Positions 35,733 through 45,450 of a stretch of 64,000 bases of DNA are shown one piece after another. A program made the translations under genes and the position numbers. Under the pieces are notes generated by a model. That model saw only the letters and a program-made list of their open reading frames with translations. It ran no database searches and was not told where the DNA came from. Position 1 is the stretch's first letter. Each line of letters starts with the position of its first letter. This DNA is from Neoroseomonas marina (GTDB taxonomy: Bacteria; Pseudomonadota; Alphaproteobacteria; Acetobacterales; Acetobacteraceae): assembly GCF_012927745.1 (NCBI RefSeq), contig NZ_JABBKX010000009.1, positions 124,001-188,000 on the forward strand, read 5' to 3'.

Positions 35733-37763
35733 TCAGGACTTGAAGTACCACTGCTCCGGATGTCCGCCCCAGGGCGTGCGGATATGTTGTGACACGCCGG
35801 TGCGCGCGGGCACGTTCTCGAGCCGCTCATTCACCACCCGCACGCCCATGAAGGCCGGGGAGAGGCCGACGAGGCCGATGCCCCATTGCTGCTCGACAGC
35901 GAGCTTCCAGATTTCCTTGGCGGTCTGGGTGCGCTCGGCGAGCTTCTGGCCGGCGGCGGCGCGCATCAGTTGGAAGGCGCGCAGCATCTCCGGCTCGGTC
36001 GGGGCGGTGCCGCGCTCGCCGTTGGACGCGAACCAGAGAGCATGGGCATTGCCCATGACACCGGCCGTCGGATCCACCGGAAGCGCATAGCGCGGATAGA
36101 GGTACAGGCTTTCCGTCCCGTTGTTGGTCCACATCAGGATCTGGTTCTGGTCGTTCAGCGCGCGCGTGGTCGCGAGGCTGCGCTCCATCACCTTCACGTC
36201 GCCGGCGATGCCGATCTGGCGCCAGTGCTGGACGATCATCTCCGCCTGTTGCGGCCAGGTCGGGGAGAGCGTCTGCGCCACCGCGATCTCGATGCGCAGG
36301 CGTTGGCCGTTGTCGCGCCGCAGGCGATACCCTTCGCGGTCCTTGCGCGTCAGGCCGACCGTGTCGAGCAACTGGTTCGCCTGGCGCGCGTCATGGGTGG
36401 ACCATTTGGTCCGCCATTCCTCGCCCGGGCTTTCGGGAATGATGCGGTCGGGTATGACCGAACCCGGCGTGCCCAGGCCGAGCCAGAACGCCTCGTTCAA
36501 CTGCTCACGGTCGATACCGAGCGACAGCGCCCGGCGAAACCGCGCATCCGCGAGCAAGGCGCCGATCTCCCGATCCTCCGTGTAGGTGAGATTCGGGAAC
36601 AGCACGGAATCCCCGCCGTTGAAGCCGGGATCGAGATGGACCCGGTAACGGCTGCGCTGGCGATTCTCGAGCAGGATCGGCAGCTTGCCGAGGTCGATGA
36701 AACGCTCCTGGTAATCGTAGTCCCCGGCGATGGCGCGCAGGTTCACGACCTCCGGATTCTCGGCAAGGGTGAGTTGCACGCGGTCGATGTAGGGCAGCTG
36801 ATTGCCCTCGGTATCGACGGCGTAGAAGTAAGGATTGCGCTCCAGCACCCATTGCTGGCCGGTGATCGGCTGCGTCATGCGCCAGGCCGCGAGCGTCGGC
36901 AGGTCACGGTTCAGCCGCCAGTCCGACCGCGCCCGGAAAAGCTGCACCCAGGTCGTGAAGCCCGCTGCCCGGGCCTGGGTGTTGAGCTCCTCGATCGGCG
37001 TGTATTTGGGCAGGAACTGGCTGAGGTAGTGCTTCGGAGCATAGACGCTGTAGGCGCGCCCGTCCGACTGCTGTCGCGTCTGCCCGCCGCCGACCAGCGT
37101 GTCGCCGGCCAGCAGGTAGGGAAAGAGGTAGTTCGGATCCTCGAAGACGAAGGCGACGGTATGCGCGTCCACCTTCTCGACACGGCCGGGCTTGCCGTTG
37201 ACCGCCATCTCGGGCGCCGGCGCCGGGACCAGGTCGCGGTTCTGGTAGAGGTCCTCGAACCAGAACACCCAGTCATCGGCGGTGAAGGGCGTGCCGTCCG
37301 ACCACCGCATGCCGCGGCGCAGATGGACGGTGGTGCGACGACCATCGTCGCTCAGCTCGTATCCCCGGCACAGGCAGGGCGCGATCTCGGTCCCGGTCTT
37401 GTCGAAGAAGAACGGCTTGTCCGCGGACATGATGCGGTTGCCGTTCTCGCTGTCGCCGGGGCCGATGAAGCCGCGGCGCCAGGTGCCGCCATAGCGGCCG
37501 ACGCTGCGGAGCGGCTGGATCACCATCAGGTCCTGCGGCAGCCGCTGATCGACCGGCGGCAGCCGCCCGGCACGGACCTGCTCGGCCAGCATCGGCGCTT
37601 CGCTGAAGCGGGTCGGCCGGCGGGCCGGGTCGTCGATCAGCGTGGGACCTTCGAGTTCGCCGACCAGCCCGGACTCCCGCACCTGCCCCCCCGATTGCGC
37701 CAGGGCGGCGGAAGCGAGGCCCGTCGTCGCCATCAGGGCCGCACCGAATTCGCGTCGCTTCAT
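35733..37763 (-). CDS. Peptide/opine-type ABC transporter substrate-binding protein
   Basis: This 676-residue SBP_bac_5-type receptor is longer than the common ~530. The leader MKRREFGAALMATTGLASAALA contains RREF, possibly a Tat-like signal. Family elements include MRWSDGTPFTADDWVFWFED, RFRRALSLGIDREQLNEAFW and a C-terminal PWGGHPEQWYF. It binds oligopeptides or similar ligands in the periplasm. I choose ATG 37763; the frame extends upstream without homology. It is the last gene of the five-gene ABC operon, 20 nt after the second ATPase. Confidence 0.9.
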   Translation of the reverse strand: MKRREFGAALMATTGLASAALAQSGGQVRESGLVGELEGPTLIDDPARRPTRFSEAPMLAEQVRAGRLPPVDQRLPQDLMVIQPLRSVGRYGGTWRRGFIGPGDSENGNRIMSADKPFFFDKTGTEIAPCLCRGYELSDDGRRTTVHLRRGMRWSDGTPFTADDWVFWFEDLYQNRDLVPAPAPEMAVNGKPGRVEKVDAHTVAFVFEDPNYLFPYLLAGDTLVGGGQTRQQSDGRAYSVYAPKHYLSQFLPKYTPIEELNTQARAAGFTTWVQLFRARSDWRLNRDLPTLAAWRMTQPITGQQWVLERNPYFYAVDTEGNQLPYIDRVQLTLAENPEVVNLRAIAGDYDYQERFIDLGKLPILLENRQRSRYRVHLDPGFNGGDSVLFPNLTYTEDREIGALLADARFRRALSLGIDREQLNEAFWLGLGTPGSVIPDRIIPESPGEEWRTKWSTHDARQANQLLDTVGLTRKDREGYRLRRDNGQRLRIEIAVAQTLSPTWPQQAEMIVQHWRQIGIAGDVKVMERSLATTRALNDQNQILMWTNNGTESLYLYPRYALPVDPTAGVMGNAHALWFASNGERGTAPTEPEMLRAFQLMRAAAGQKLAERTQTAKEIWKLAVEQQWGIGLVGLSPAFMGVRVVNERLENVPARTGVSQHIRTPWGGHPEQWYFKS

Positions 37764-37783
37764 GTCGTCCTCCCTTGGATCAT

Positions 37784-38782
37784 CTAGGCCACGCCGGCGA
37801 GTTCGATCTCCTGCGCGCGGTGGCAGCTGGCCCATCGTCCCGGGGCCACTTCGGTCAGTTCGGGGCGCTCCACCCGGCAGCGGTCCTGCGCATAGGGGCA
37901 CCGCGGATGGAAGGCGCAGCCAGGTGGCGGCTTGGCAGGATCGGCGACGTCGCCGCTCGCCTTCATCTGCCGGCCGCGGCGCATCGGGTCGGGCGCGGGC
38001 ACCGCGGCCAGCAGCGTCTCGGTGTAGGGATGCCGGGGCGTGCGATACAGCGCGTCGGTCGGCGCCACCTCGACGATGCGCCCGACATACATCACGGCGA
38101 CGCGGTCGCTGACGTGGCGCACCACGCTCAGGTCGTGCGCGACGAACAGCATCGACAGCTTCAACCGGTCCTGCAGGTCGAGCAGCAGGTTGATGATCTG
38201 CGCCTGCACCGAGACGTCCAGCGCGGAGACCGGCTCATCCGCCACCACCAGCCGCGGGTTCAGCGCCAACGCGCGGGCGATGCCGATGCGCTGGCGCTGC
38301 CCGCCCGAGAACGCATGCGGGAAGCGGGTGCGCGCCACCGCCGGCATCTGCACCAGGTCCAGCAATTCGAGCACCCGCGCATGGCGCTCGGCCGCCGGAA
38401 CGCCGTTGACCCTGAGCGGCTCAGCGATGATGTCGCCCACCATCATCCGCGGGTTCAGCGACGAATAGGGGTCCTGGAAGATCATCTGCAGGTGCCGCCG
38501 CAGCGGCCGGAGGGCGCGCTTCGGCAGGGTGGCGAGATCGACCGTCTCGCCCTGCCCCGGATCGAAGCGGATGCTGCCCGAGGTCGGCGCGAGCGCCCTC
38601 AGGATGCATCGCGAGACGGTCGTCTTGCCGCAGCCGCTCTCGCCCACCAGCGCGAGCGTCTCCCCCTGCGCGATGTGGAAGGAGACACCGTCCACGGCCC
38701 GGACGCGCCCGACCTCCCGCCGCAGCAGACCGGCATGGATCGGGTAGTGCTTCTTGAGATCGCTGACCTCGAGGACGTTCAT
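37784..38782 (-). CDS. ABC transporter ATP-binding protein (OppF/DppF type)
   Basis: This 332-residue ATPase has Walker [10 protein letters not shown] near residue 48, the Q-loop in [13 protein letters not shown], signature SGGQRQR, Walker B LVVADEP and the H-loop in HDLSVV. The C-terminal oligopeptide-transporter extension with [14 protein letters not shown] may hold an iron-sulphur or metal site. It pairs with the preceding ATPase gene (ATGA overlap) to form the heterodimeric motor of the importer. Confidence 0.94.
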   Translation of the reverse strand: MNVLEVSDLKKHYPIHAGLLRREVGRVRAVDGVSFHIAQGETLALVGESGCGKTTVSRCILRALAPTSGSIRFDPGQGETVDLATLPKRALRPLRRHLQMIFQDPYSSLNPRMMVGDIIAEPLRVNGVPAAERHARVLELLDLVQMPAVARTRFPHAFSGGQRQRIGIARALALNPRLVVADEPVSALDVSVQAQIINLLLDLQDRLKLSMLFVAHDLSVVRHVSDRVAVMYVGRIVEVAPTDALYRTPRHPYTETLLAAVPAPDPMRRGRQMKASGDVADPAKPPPGCAFHPRCPYAQDRCRVERPELTEVAPGRWASCHRAQEIELAGVA

Positions 38783-39777
38783 GGCTGGGCCTCGAGGAAG
38801 CAGGACGCGCCGGCCTCGCCGGGCCGCAGCGGCGCCGGCGACGCGGCGTCGCAACGCCCCGGCATGAAATCGCTGCAGCGCGGATGGAACGCGCAACCGG
38901 ATGGCCGCGCCCCGGGGTGCGGCACCGCTCCCCCAATGGTCGCGAGGCGCTGGCGCGGCGTGGCCAGGATCGATGGCACCGCCCGCAGCAGTGCCCGCGT
39001 ATACGGATGCCGTGACGTGGTGAAGAGATCCGCGACCGGCGCGTACTCGACGACCCGGCCGAGATACATCACCGCCACCTCGTCGCACATCTCCGCGATC
39101 ACCCCCATGTCGTGGGTGATGAGCATCAATGCGATGTTCTTCTCCCGCTGAAGCCGTCGCAGCAGGTCGAGCACCTGCGCCTGCGTGGTGACGTCGAGCG
39201 CGGTGGTGGGCTCGTCTGCGATGACGATGTCCGGATCGCCCGCCAGCGCCATGGCGATTCCGACACGCTGGCGCAACCCGCCGCTGAGCTGGAAGGGATA
39301 GGCGTCGATGCGCAGTTCCGGGCGGGGAATCCCAACCTCGCGCAGCAGTTCGATGGCCCGGTCGCGCGCCGCGGCCTTCGACAGGTCATTATGGGCGCGC
39401 ACGGCCTCGATGATCTGGTTGCCGACCGTGTAGTGCACCGACAGCGCCGTCATCGGTTCCTGGAAAATCAGGCCGATGCGGCCCCCGCGGATGCCGCGCA
39501 TCCGGCGCGACTCCGGGTCCATCGCGATCAGGTCCGCTTCCTCGGCCGTCCCGGGATCGAGCAGGGCCTGACCGCCGACGATCCGCCCCGGCCGGTCGAC
39601 GATGCGCAGGATCGACCGTGCGGTGACTGATTTCCCGCAGCCGGATTCCCCCACGATGCCCAGCGTGCGCCCGGCATGGAGATCGAAGGAGACGCCTTCC
39701 AGGGCACGCACCGTGCCCTGTTCCATCTCGAAATGGACCGCGAGGTCGCGGACCGCGAGGGATGTACGTTCAACCAT
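38779..39777 (-). CDS. ABC transporter ATP-binding protein (OppD/DppD type)
   Basis: This 332-residue ATPase has Walker [27 protein letters not shown], signature LSGGLRQR, Walker [14 protein letters not shown] and the C-terminal CAFHPRC...C motif. I choose ATG 39777 ([16 protein letters not shown]), which overlaps the permease stop by 8 nt; an in-frame start at 39795 would lie deeper in the permease gene. It works with the next ATPase. Confidence 0.94.
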   Translation of the reverse strand: MVERTSLAVRDLAVHFEMEQGTVRALEGVSFDLHAGRTLGIVGESGCGKSVTARSILRIVDRPGRIVGGQALLDPGTAEEADLIAMDPESRRMRGIRGGRIGLIFQEPMTALSVHYTVGNQIIEAVRAHNDLSKAAARDRAIELLREVGIPRPELRIDAYPFQLSGGLRQRVGIAMALAGDPDIVIADEPTTALDVTTQAQVLDLLRRLQREKNIALMLITHDMGVIAEMCDEVAVMYLGRVVEYAPVADLFTTSRHPYTRALLRAVPSILATPRQRLATIGGAVPHPGARPSGCAFHPRCSDFMPGRCDAASPAPLRPGEAGASCFLEAQP

Positions 39778-40873
39778 AGGGATCCGCCGCGTCACGCAGT
39801 CCGTCGCCGAGGAAGTTGAAGGCCAGGATCACCAGGATCACCGGCACTGCCGCCGAGAGCAGCCAGGGTGCATTGGCCAGAACCTGAATGTTCTGCGCGT
39901 CCTGCAACAGGATGCCCCAGGAGATCGCCGGCGGCCGCAGCCCGAGGCCCAGGAAGGACAGCGCCGTCTCGCTCACGATCATCGCCGGCAGCGCCAGGCT
40001 GACGGCCGCGATGATGTGCGAGGCGAAGGAGGGCAGCATGTGGCGGAAGATGATCCGCCCCTGGCTGGCGCCGGCCAGTTCCGCGGCGACGACGAAATCC
40101 TCCTCCCGCAGCGACAGGAACCGTCCGCGCACCACGCGCGCGAGGTCGGTCCAGCCGATCAGCGAGATGATCACCGTGATCGCGAAGTAGACCTGCGTGG
40201 TGCTCCAGGTGTTGGGCAGCGCGGCCGCCAGGCCCATCCACAGGGGAATGGTGGGGATCGAGCGCAGGACCTCGATCACCCGCTGGATCAGCGTATCCAC
40301 CCAGCCGCCGTAGAGGCCCGAGACGCCGCCGAGGATGATGCCGAGCAGCAGGCTCAGGGCGACGCCGGCCAGGCCGATCGAAAGCGACACGCGCGTCGCG
40401 ACGATCATGCGGGAATAGAGGTCGCGGCCGAGCTGATCCGTCCCGAGGAGGAAGATGCCGTCCGTGCGCTGCCCGCCCTCGATTCCGATCAGGTGGATGT
40501 CCGTCTCGAACAGGCCGAGGAGATTGTAGGTGTAGCCGCGGGTGAACAGCCGCACGGGCAGTTTGCGGTTCGGGTCGGGCGTATAGGTGAGCTGGAAGGT
40601 CTGCCGGTCCCGCACGCCTCGCAGACCATAGACATGCGGGTTGAACCCATCCTCGTCAAACAGGTGGATGGTCTGCGGCGGTATGAAGGACCGCCGCGCA
40701 TCCGTCGCATGCGGATCGTTGATCGCGAGAAAGTCCGCGAAGGCGGCAACCAGATAGAACAGCGCGATGATGACGAGACTGACCACCGCCAGCCGATGCC
40801 GCCGGAAGCGCCACCAGGTAAGGCGAAGCTGCGTCGCCTCCGCCCAGCGGTCCTGTGCCGCTGTCGCGCTCAT
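39770..40873 (-). CDS. ABC transporter permease (OppC/DppC type)
   Basis: This 367-residue inner-membrane protein has one N-terminal helix (~residues 35-55), an unusually long periplasmic loop of about 100 residues, then five helices. It carries the ATPase-contact (EAA) loop around VVAAELAGASQGRIIFRHMLP. The FLLGTDQLGRDLYSR motif before the domain is typical of OppC. The start ATG 40873 overlaps the upstream permease stop. Confidence 0.93.
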   Translation of the reverse strand: MSATAAQDRWAEATQLRLTWWRFRRHRLAVVSLVIIALFYLVAAFADFLAINDPHATDARRSFIPPQTIHLFDEDGFNPHVYGLRGVRDRQTFQLTYTPDPNRKLPVRLFTRGYTYNLLGLFETDIHLIGIEGGQRTDGIFLLGTDQLGRDLYSRMIVATRVSLSIGLAGVALSLLLGIILGGVSGLYGGWVDTLIQRVIEVLRSIPTIPLWMGLAAALPNTWSTTQVYFAITVIISLIGWTDLARVVRGRFLSLREEDFVVAAELAGASQGRIIFRHMLPSFASHIIAAVSLALPAMIVSETALSFLGLGLRPPAISWGILLQDAQNIQVLANAPWLLSAAVPVILVILAFNFLGDGLRDAADPYG

Positions 40874-41862
40874 GCCCGTCCCTCCAGCCGGATACGGGGG
40901 TCGATCCACATCAGCAGGAGGTCCGAGATCAGCGTCCCGATCACGGTCATGACGCCGAGCAACAGCACGATGGCGCCGGCCAGGAACATGTCCTGCGCCA
41001 CCAGCGCCTGCAGCAGCAAGGGCCCGACGGTCGGCAGCCCCAGCACCAGCGACACCACGATGCTGCCCGACACCAGGTAGGGGAACAGATAGGCGATGGA
41101 GCTCGCGAATGGGTTGAGCGCTGCGCGCACCGGATACTTCAGGATCACGCGCCGTTCCGAGATGCCCTTCGCCCGCGCCGTCACGACGTAGGGTCGGCGC
41201 AGTTCATCGAGCAGGTTGGCGCGCATGATGCGGATGAGCTGCGCGGTTCCCGCCAGGGCCAGAACCGCCGCAGGCAGCGGCAGGTGCTTCATCAGGTCCC
41301 ACACACGCGCCCAGGTCCAGGGCGCCTGCACGTATTCCGGCGAGAACAATCCGCCGACGCTGAGACCGAGGTAGCGGAAGCCGAGATACATCAGGATCAG
41401 CGCCAGCAGGAAGTTCGGCACCGCCAGCCCGATGAAGCCCAGTGTCGTGAAGATGTAGTCCCCGATCGAGTATTGCCGCACCGCGGAATAGATGCCGATC
41501 GGCAGGGCGATCGCCCAGGTGAGGAACAGCGCCGCCAACGACACGACCATGGTCAGCCACAACCGGTCGCCGATCACCTCGTTGACCGGCCGCCGCCACA
41601 CCATCGACACACCGAAGTCGCCCTGCAGCACGCGCCCCATCCAGCGCGCGTACTGCACGATCACCGGTTGATCGAGGCCGTATTCGATGCGCATCGCCGC
41701 TGCCTGCTCGGCCGAGACGGAACTCCCGCTCGCGGTCAGGTTGGCGATGTAGGCATCGACGAAGTCGCCGGGCGGCAGCCGGATGATCAGGAAGGTCAGG
41801 GCCGAGATGAAGATGCATGTGACGACCGCAAGGCCGAGGCGCTGCAGCAGATAACTCAGCAT
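40870..41862 (-). CDS. ABC transporter permease (OppB/DppB type)
   Basis: This 330-residue protein has six membrane helices, starting MLSYLLQRLGLAVVTCIFISALTF, and the EAA loop at YVVTARAKGISERRVILKYPVRAALNP. It is the first gene of the operon permease-permease-ATPase-ATPase-receptor (41862 down to 35733), where all but the last junction overlap. It is divergent from the nucleobase permease across about 200 bp. Confidence 0.93.
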   Translation of the reverse strand: MLSYLLQRLGLAVVTCIFISALTFLIIRLPPGDFVDAYIANLTASGSSVSAEQAAAMRIEYGLDQPVIVQYARWMGRVLQGDFGVSMVWRRPVNEVIGDRLWLTMVVSLAALFLTWAIALPIGIYSAVRQYSIGDYIFTTLGFIGLAVPNFLLALILMYLGFRYLGLSVGGLFSPEYVQAPWTWARVWDLMKHLPLPAAVLALAGTAQLIRIMRANLLDELRRPYVVTARAKGISERRVILKYPVRAALNPFASSIAYLFPYLVSGSIVVSLVLGLPTVGPLLLQALVAQDMFLAGAIVLLLGVMTVIGTLISDLLLMWIDPRIRLEGRA

Positions 41863-42065
41863 GAACGTCGCCGTTCCGCGCGCGCGCAGACCATGGCCTA
41901 GCTTCCTCCGTCCGTCCCGGTCGATGCCGACGGTTCGGAGAAACTAAACAACAGGCCCGACTGTCGGACAAGGCACGTGACAGGACTTAACTGCCGGAAG
42001 CGAAGCTGCCTCTTGCGCATCTGACGTTGTCGCGTGCAATCACCGCCGGAAGAGGGGAGCCTGTC

Positions 42066-43346
42066 ATGCTGCACTGGACCGAACGGAGGCTCACGCACGG
42101 CGTGGCCGTTGCGCCCGATGAGCGCCTGCCCTGGCCGCAGACCTTCGCGATGGGACTGCAGCACGTGGTCGCGATGTTCGGCGCCACCGTGCTCGCACCG
42201 CGCCTGATGGGCTTCGACGCGAATATCGCCATCCTGATGAGCGGTGTCGGCACGCTGCTCTTCTTCGTCATCACGCGCGGCAAGGTGCCGAGCTACCTCG
42301 GATCTTCCTTCGCCTTCATCGCCGTGGTGCTGGCTGCGACCGGCTTCTCGGGCGGCGGAGCGAATCCGAATCTCGGCGTGGCGCTCGGCGGCATCATCGC
42401 CTGCGGTGCGCTCTATGCGGTGATCGGGCTGGTGGTCATGGCCGCCGGCACCGGCTGGATCGAACGCCTGATGCCGCCCGCCGTGACGGGGGCGGTGGTC
42501 GCGGTGATCGGCCTGAACCTCGCGGCCATTCCCGTGAAGAACATGGCGCCGACCGCGTTCGACGCCTGGATGCAGGCCATGACCTTCGTGGTGCTGGCGC
42601 TGGTCGCGGTGAAGACGCGCGGCATGGTCCAGCGGCTGTTGATCCTGGTCGGGCTCATCCTGGCGACCCTGGTCTATGCGCTGCTGACGAACGGGCTCGG
42701 CTTCGGCACGCCGGTCGATCTGACGCCTGTGGCCACGGCGCCGTGGTTCGGGATGCCTGGCTTCGCGGCGCCCGCCTTCTCGGCCCAGGCCGTCCTGCTG
42801 ATCGCCCCCGTCGCGATCGTGCTGGTGGCGGAGAACCTCGGGCACCTCAAGGCGGTCGCGGCGATGACCGGGCGGGACATGGACCCGCATATGGGGCGCG
42901 CCTTCGTCGGCGACGGCGTCGCGACGATGATCGCTGGCGCCTCGGGCGGCACGGGCGTGACGACCTATGCCGAGAATATCGGCGTGATGGCCGCCACCCG
43001 CGTCTATTCGACGGCGGTCTTCGTCGTGGCGGCCCTGGTGGCGGTGGTCCTGGGCTTCTCCCCGAAGTTCGGGGCGCTGATCCAGGCGATCCCGCTCGCC
43101 GTCATGGGCGGGGTGTCGATCGTGGTGTTCGGGCTGATCACCATCGCCGGTGCGCGAATCTGGGTCGACAACAAGGTCGACTTCGCCGACCCCGCAAACC
43201 TGATGACGGTGGCGATCGCGCTGGTTCTGGGCACCGGCGACTTCACGCTGCGCTTCGGCGGTTTCGCCCTGGGCGGAATCGGGACCGCGACCTTCGGCGC
43301 CATCCTGCTGCACCTGATGCTCCGCGGGCGGGCAAGGCCCCGCTAG
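42066..43346 (+). CDS. NCS2 family uracil/xanthine permease
   Basis: This 426-residue membrane protein of the UraA/RutG type begins MLHWTERRLTHGVAVAPDERLPWPQTFAMGLQHVVAMFGATVLAP. It has the transport-core helix motif LVAENLGHLKAVAAMTG and the second half-site GGTGVTTYAENIGVMAATRV, typical of pyrimidine-specific members. It imports uracil or a related base with protons. ATG 42066 follows a GAGGGG ribosome site; an upstream in-frame start is rejected. The gene stands alone. Confidence 0.92.
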   Translation: MLHWTERRLTHGVAVAPDERLPWPQTFAMGLQHVVAMFGATVLAPRLMGFDANIAILMSGVGTLLFFVITRGKVPSYLGSSFAFIAVVLAATGFSGGGANPNLGVALGGIIACGALYAVIGLVVMAAGTGWIERLMPPAVTGAVVAVIGLNLAAIPVKNMAPTAFDAWMQAMTFVVLALVAVKTRGMVQRLLILVGLILATLVYALLTNGLGFGTPVDLTPVATAPWFGMPGFAAPAFSAQAVLLIAPVAIVLVAENLGHLKAVAAMTGRDMDPHMGRAFVGDGVATMIAGASGGTGVTTYAENIGVMAATRVYSTAVFVVAALVAVVLGFSPKFGALIQAIPLAVMGGVSIVVFGLITIAGARIWVDNKVDFADPANLMTVAIALVLGTGDFTLRFGGFALGGIGTATFGAILLHLMLRGRARPR

Positions 43347-43367
43347 AGAGCCCCCTCGCCCGCGCCG

Positions 43368-43763
43368 TCAGGGCGCCAGGATCATCACCTTGGTTTGGCT
43401 CGGCACGGTGCGCGCGCCGACCATGTTCGTGCTGTTCTGCATCGACATCGAGGTCAGCCGCGTCGCCGGCGACCCCGCCACCAGCACGGTGAAGGCACCG
43501 AGGAGATGGCGCGAGGGACCCATCACCGTGCCCGATGCGACGCCCGTCGCCACCCCGGCATTGTCGCCATTGGTCATGGGCGTGACGGTGGCCATGGTGT
43601 GCATCGGCCCGACGCCGATGATGGTGGTGAACTGGCTCGGCACCGCCGTCGATCCCTCGGCGATGTTGGGATAGGGGATCGGCAGCGGCGCCGGCACCGC
43701 GGGCGTGAGGCAGACATCCGGGAAGGCCATGTCCATCCCGCCCATCTGGCAATTGGCGAACAT
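43368..43763 (-). CDS. PAAR-like protein (DUF4150), T6SS spike tip
   Basis: This 131-residue DUF4150 protein starts MFANCQMGGMDMAFPDVCLTPA with PAPLPIPYPNIAEG and VPSQFTTIIG, the family's PAAR-like fold pattern. Such proteins sharpen the VgrG spike and often carry effectors. There is no C-terminal toxin extension here. It is the last gene of the VgrG cluster, 10 nt after the DUF3540 gene. Confidence 0.85.
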   Translation of the reverse strand: MFANCQMGGMDMAFPDVCLTPAVPAPLPIPYPNIAEGSTAVPSQFTTIIGVGPMHTMATVTPMTNGDNAGVATGVASGTVMGPSRHLLGAFTVLVAGSPATRLTSMSMQNSTNMVGARTVPSQTKVMILAP

Positions 43764-43773
43764 CGCGCTGTCC

Positions 43774-44361
43774 TCAGCCCAGGTGGATCTGGTCGGCGCG
43801 CAGCTTGACCAGCGCGGTGCCCTGCAGCGTCACGGCGTCCCCGCGCAGGTGCAGGTGGCCGCTGGCGCGCTGGTCGATGTCGCGCGCGCGCACCTGCTCG
43901 CTGTCCTCGACGATGCGGAGCGATCGACGGAAGCGGCCGACGATGCGCTGGGCGATGGTCTCGATCGCCTCGGCCAGCAGCGCGACGCGCCCGAGGCTGG
44001 CGGCGGTCCGGCCGGCCGTGACATCGAGCGAGCGCGTCGTGACCTCCGTCGCCCCCGCACGCAGGTCCAGCGTGCCGGCATCGAGCGTGAGCCGCCCGTC
44101 CGGGGCGGCAATGGTCGCGCCGCCGGGCATGGCAAGGCGCATCGGGGCATCGCCGCGCCGCGCCAGCACCGCGAGGATGTAGGCCTCGCCCTCCGCATCG
44201 CCGACCAACACCAGGTCGTCCGGAGCAGGGTCCACGAGGCAGGAGAAGGCCCGCAGCGCCGGCTCCTCGCGGCCGCGGCGCCAGATCGTGAAGGCCGCGC
44301 CGGCCTGCGCCACGACGCGCGCGCTTTCGGTGAGCGGCGCGAAGCCGGTCATGGCGTTCAT
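43774..44361 (-). CDS. DUF3540 domain protein (T6SS-associated)
   Basis: This 195-residue protein matches DUF3540, a family found beside DUF2169, pentapeptide and DUF4150 genes in T6SS payload clusters. Repeating beta-strand patterns (PDGRLTLDAGTLDLRAG) and a C-terminal HLHLRGDAVTLQGTALVKLRADQIHLG suggest a beta-helix like the VgrG shaft. A structural or adaptor role is inferred from context. Confidence 0.8.
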   Translation of the reverse strand: MNAMTGFAPLTESARVVAQAGAAFTIWRRGREEPALRAFSCLVDPAPDDLVLVGDAEGEAYILAVLARRGDAPMRLAMPGGATIAAPDGRLTLDAGTLDLRAGATEVTTRSLDVTAGRTAASLGRVALLAEAIETIAQRIVGRFRRSLRIVEDSEQVRARDIDQRASGHLHLRGDAVTLQGTALVKLRADQIHLG

Positions 44362-44388
44362 CTCGGGGTCTCCGGTGCTGCGGTCATG

Positions 44389-45450
44389 TCATATGCCGGC
44401 GAAACGCTGCTGCCATTGCTCGGCCTCGAGCCGGTCCTGGTCTGGCGGCAGGGCATGACGACGATCGGGAATGCGTGCGCCGCGGTCGCGGACGGCGTGC
44501 AGATTGGCGCGGGCGAGACGCGCGCCCGTCAGGTCGGCGTCGGTCAGGTCGGCATGACTGAGATCGGCATAGGTCATGTCGCAGTCGGCGAACCGCGCCC
44601 GCGGCGCCGTCATGCGAACGCACACCGCCTGTGCCAGCCCTGCGCCGGTGGCATCGGCCTCGGTCAGGTCCGCGCCCTGCAGGATGGCATTGGCGAGGTC
44701 GGCGCCGCGGAGCACGGCCTTGGCCAGCACGGCATCCAGCAGTACGGCGCGTACCATCCGCGCGCCCTCGAATACGGCGCCGGCCGCCTTGACCTTCGCG
44801 AGGCCACCCTGCGTCAGATCCGCGCCCGAGAGGTCGCAGCCGGTCATGTCGCACTCGTTGAAGTGACACACCGGCGCGACGAGGCCGCGCAGGTTCCGGC
44901 CCGCGAAGACCACCTTGACGAAGTTCGTGCGCAGGAACCGCACCCCGTCGAGCAGCGCCGTCGTGAGGTCCGCCTCGACCAGTGCCAGCTCCTCGCAATC
45001 CGTGCCAGTCAGGTCGATGCCATCGGTGCGGCATTGCACGACATTGGCCCGCGCCAACGACGCGCCGGCGAAGATGGCGCGCGTCAGCCTGCATTTCACG
45101 ATGTTGGCGTCGGCCAGTCGGGCATTCGCGAAGGAGGCGCCGCGCAGCCCGCTGCCGGTGACATTCCAGCCGGTGCAATCCGCGCCCGAGAGATCGGCCC
45201 GCGACATGGCGCAATCATGGAAGCTCGCCTTCGCCAGGGTGGCGCCGGCAAGCTTGGCACCGTCCAGGCGCACGCCGTGCAGCATCGCCTCGCGCAGATC
45301 GGCCCCGCTGAGATCGCAGCCGGCCAACCCGGCGCCGTCGAAGATGGCGCCCGACAGGTCGGCACCGGACAGGTCGACGCCTGACAAGGCCCGATCGGCG
45401 CCGATGACCTCGCCGTCGCGCACCAGCGCCTCGATCTCGGCACGGCTCAT
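44389..45450 (-). CDS. Pentapeptide repeat protein
   Basis: This 353-residue protein is almost wholly A(D/N)LxxA pentapeptide repeats, for example LSGADLSGAIFDGAGLAGCDLSG, predicted to form a right-handed quadrilateral beta-helix. There is an N-terminal helical part MSRAEIEALVRDGEVIGADRA and a basic C-terminal tail (DRLEAEQWQQRFAGI). The start overlaps the stop of the DUF2169-pentapeptide gene. Its function in the T6SS cluster is unknown: adaptor, cargo or spike extension. Confidence 0.88.
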   Translation of the reverse strand: MSRAEIEALVRDGEVIGADRALSGVDLSGADLSGAIFDGAGLAGCDLSGADLREAMLHGVRLDGAKLAGATLAKASFHDCAMSRADLSGADCTGWNVTGSGLRGASFANARLADANIVKCRLTRAIFAGASLARANVVQCRTDGIDLTGTDCEELALVEADLTTALLDGVRFLRTNFVKVVFAGRNLRGLVAPVCHFNECDMTGCDLSGADLTQGGLAKVKAAGAVFEGARMVRAVLLDAVLAKAVLRGADLANAILQGADLTEADATGAGLAQAVCVRMTAPRARFADCDMTYADLSHADLTDADLTGARLARANLHAVRDRGARIPDRRHALPPDQDRLEAEQWQQRFAGI

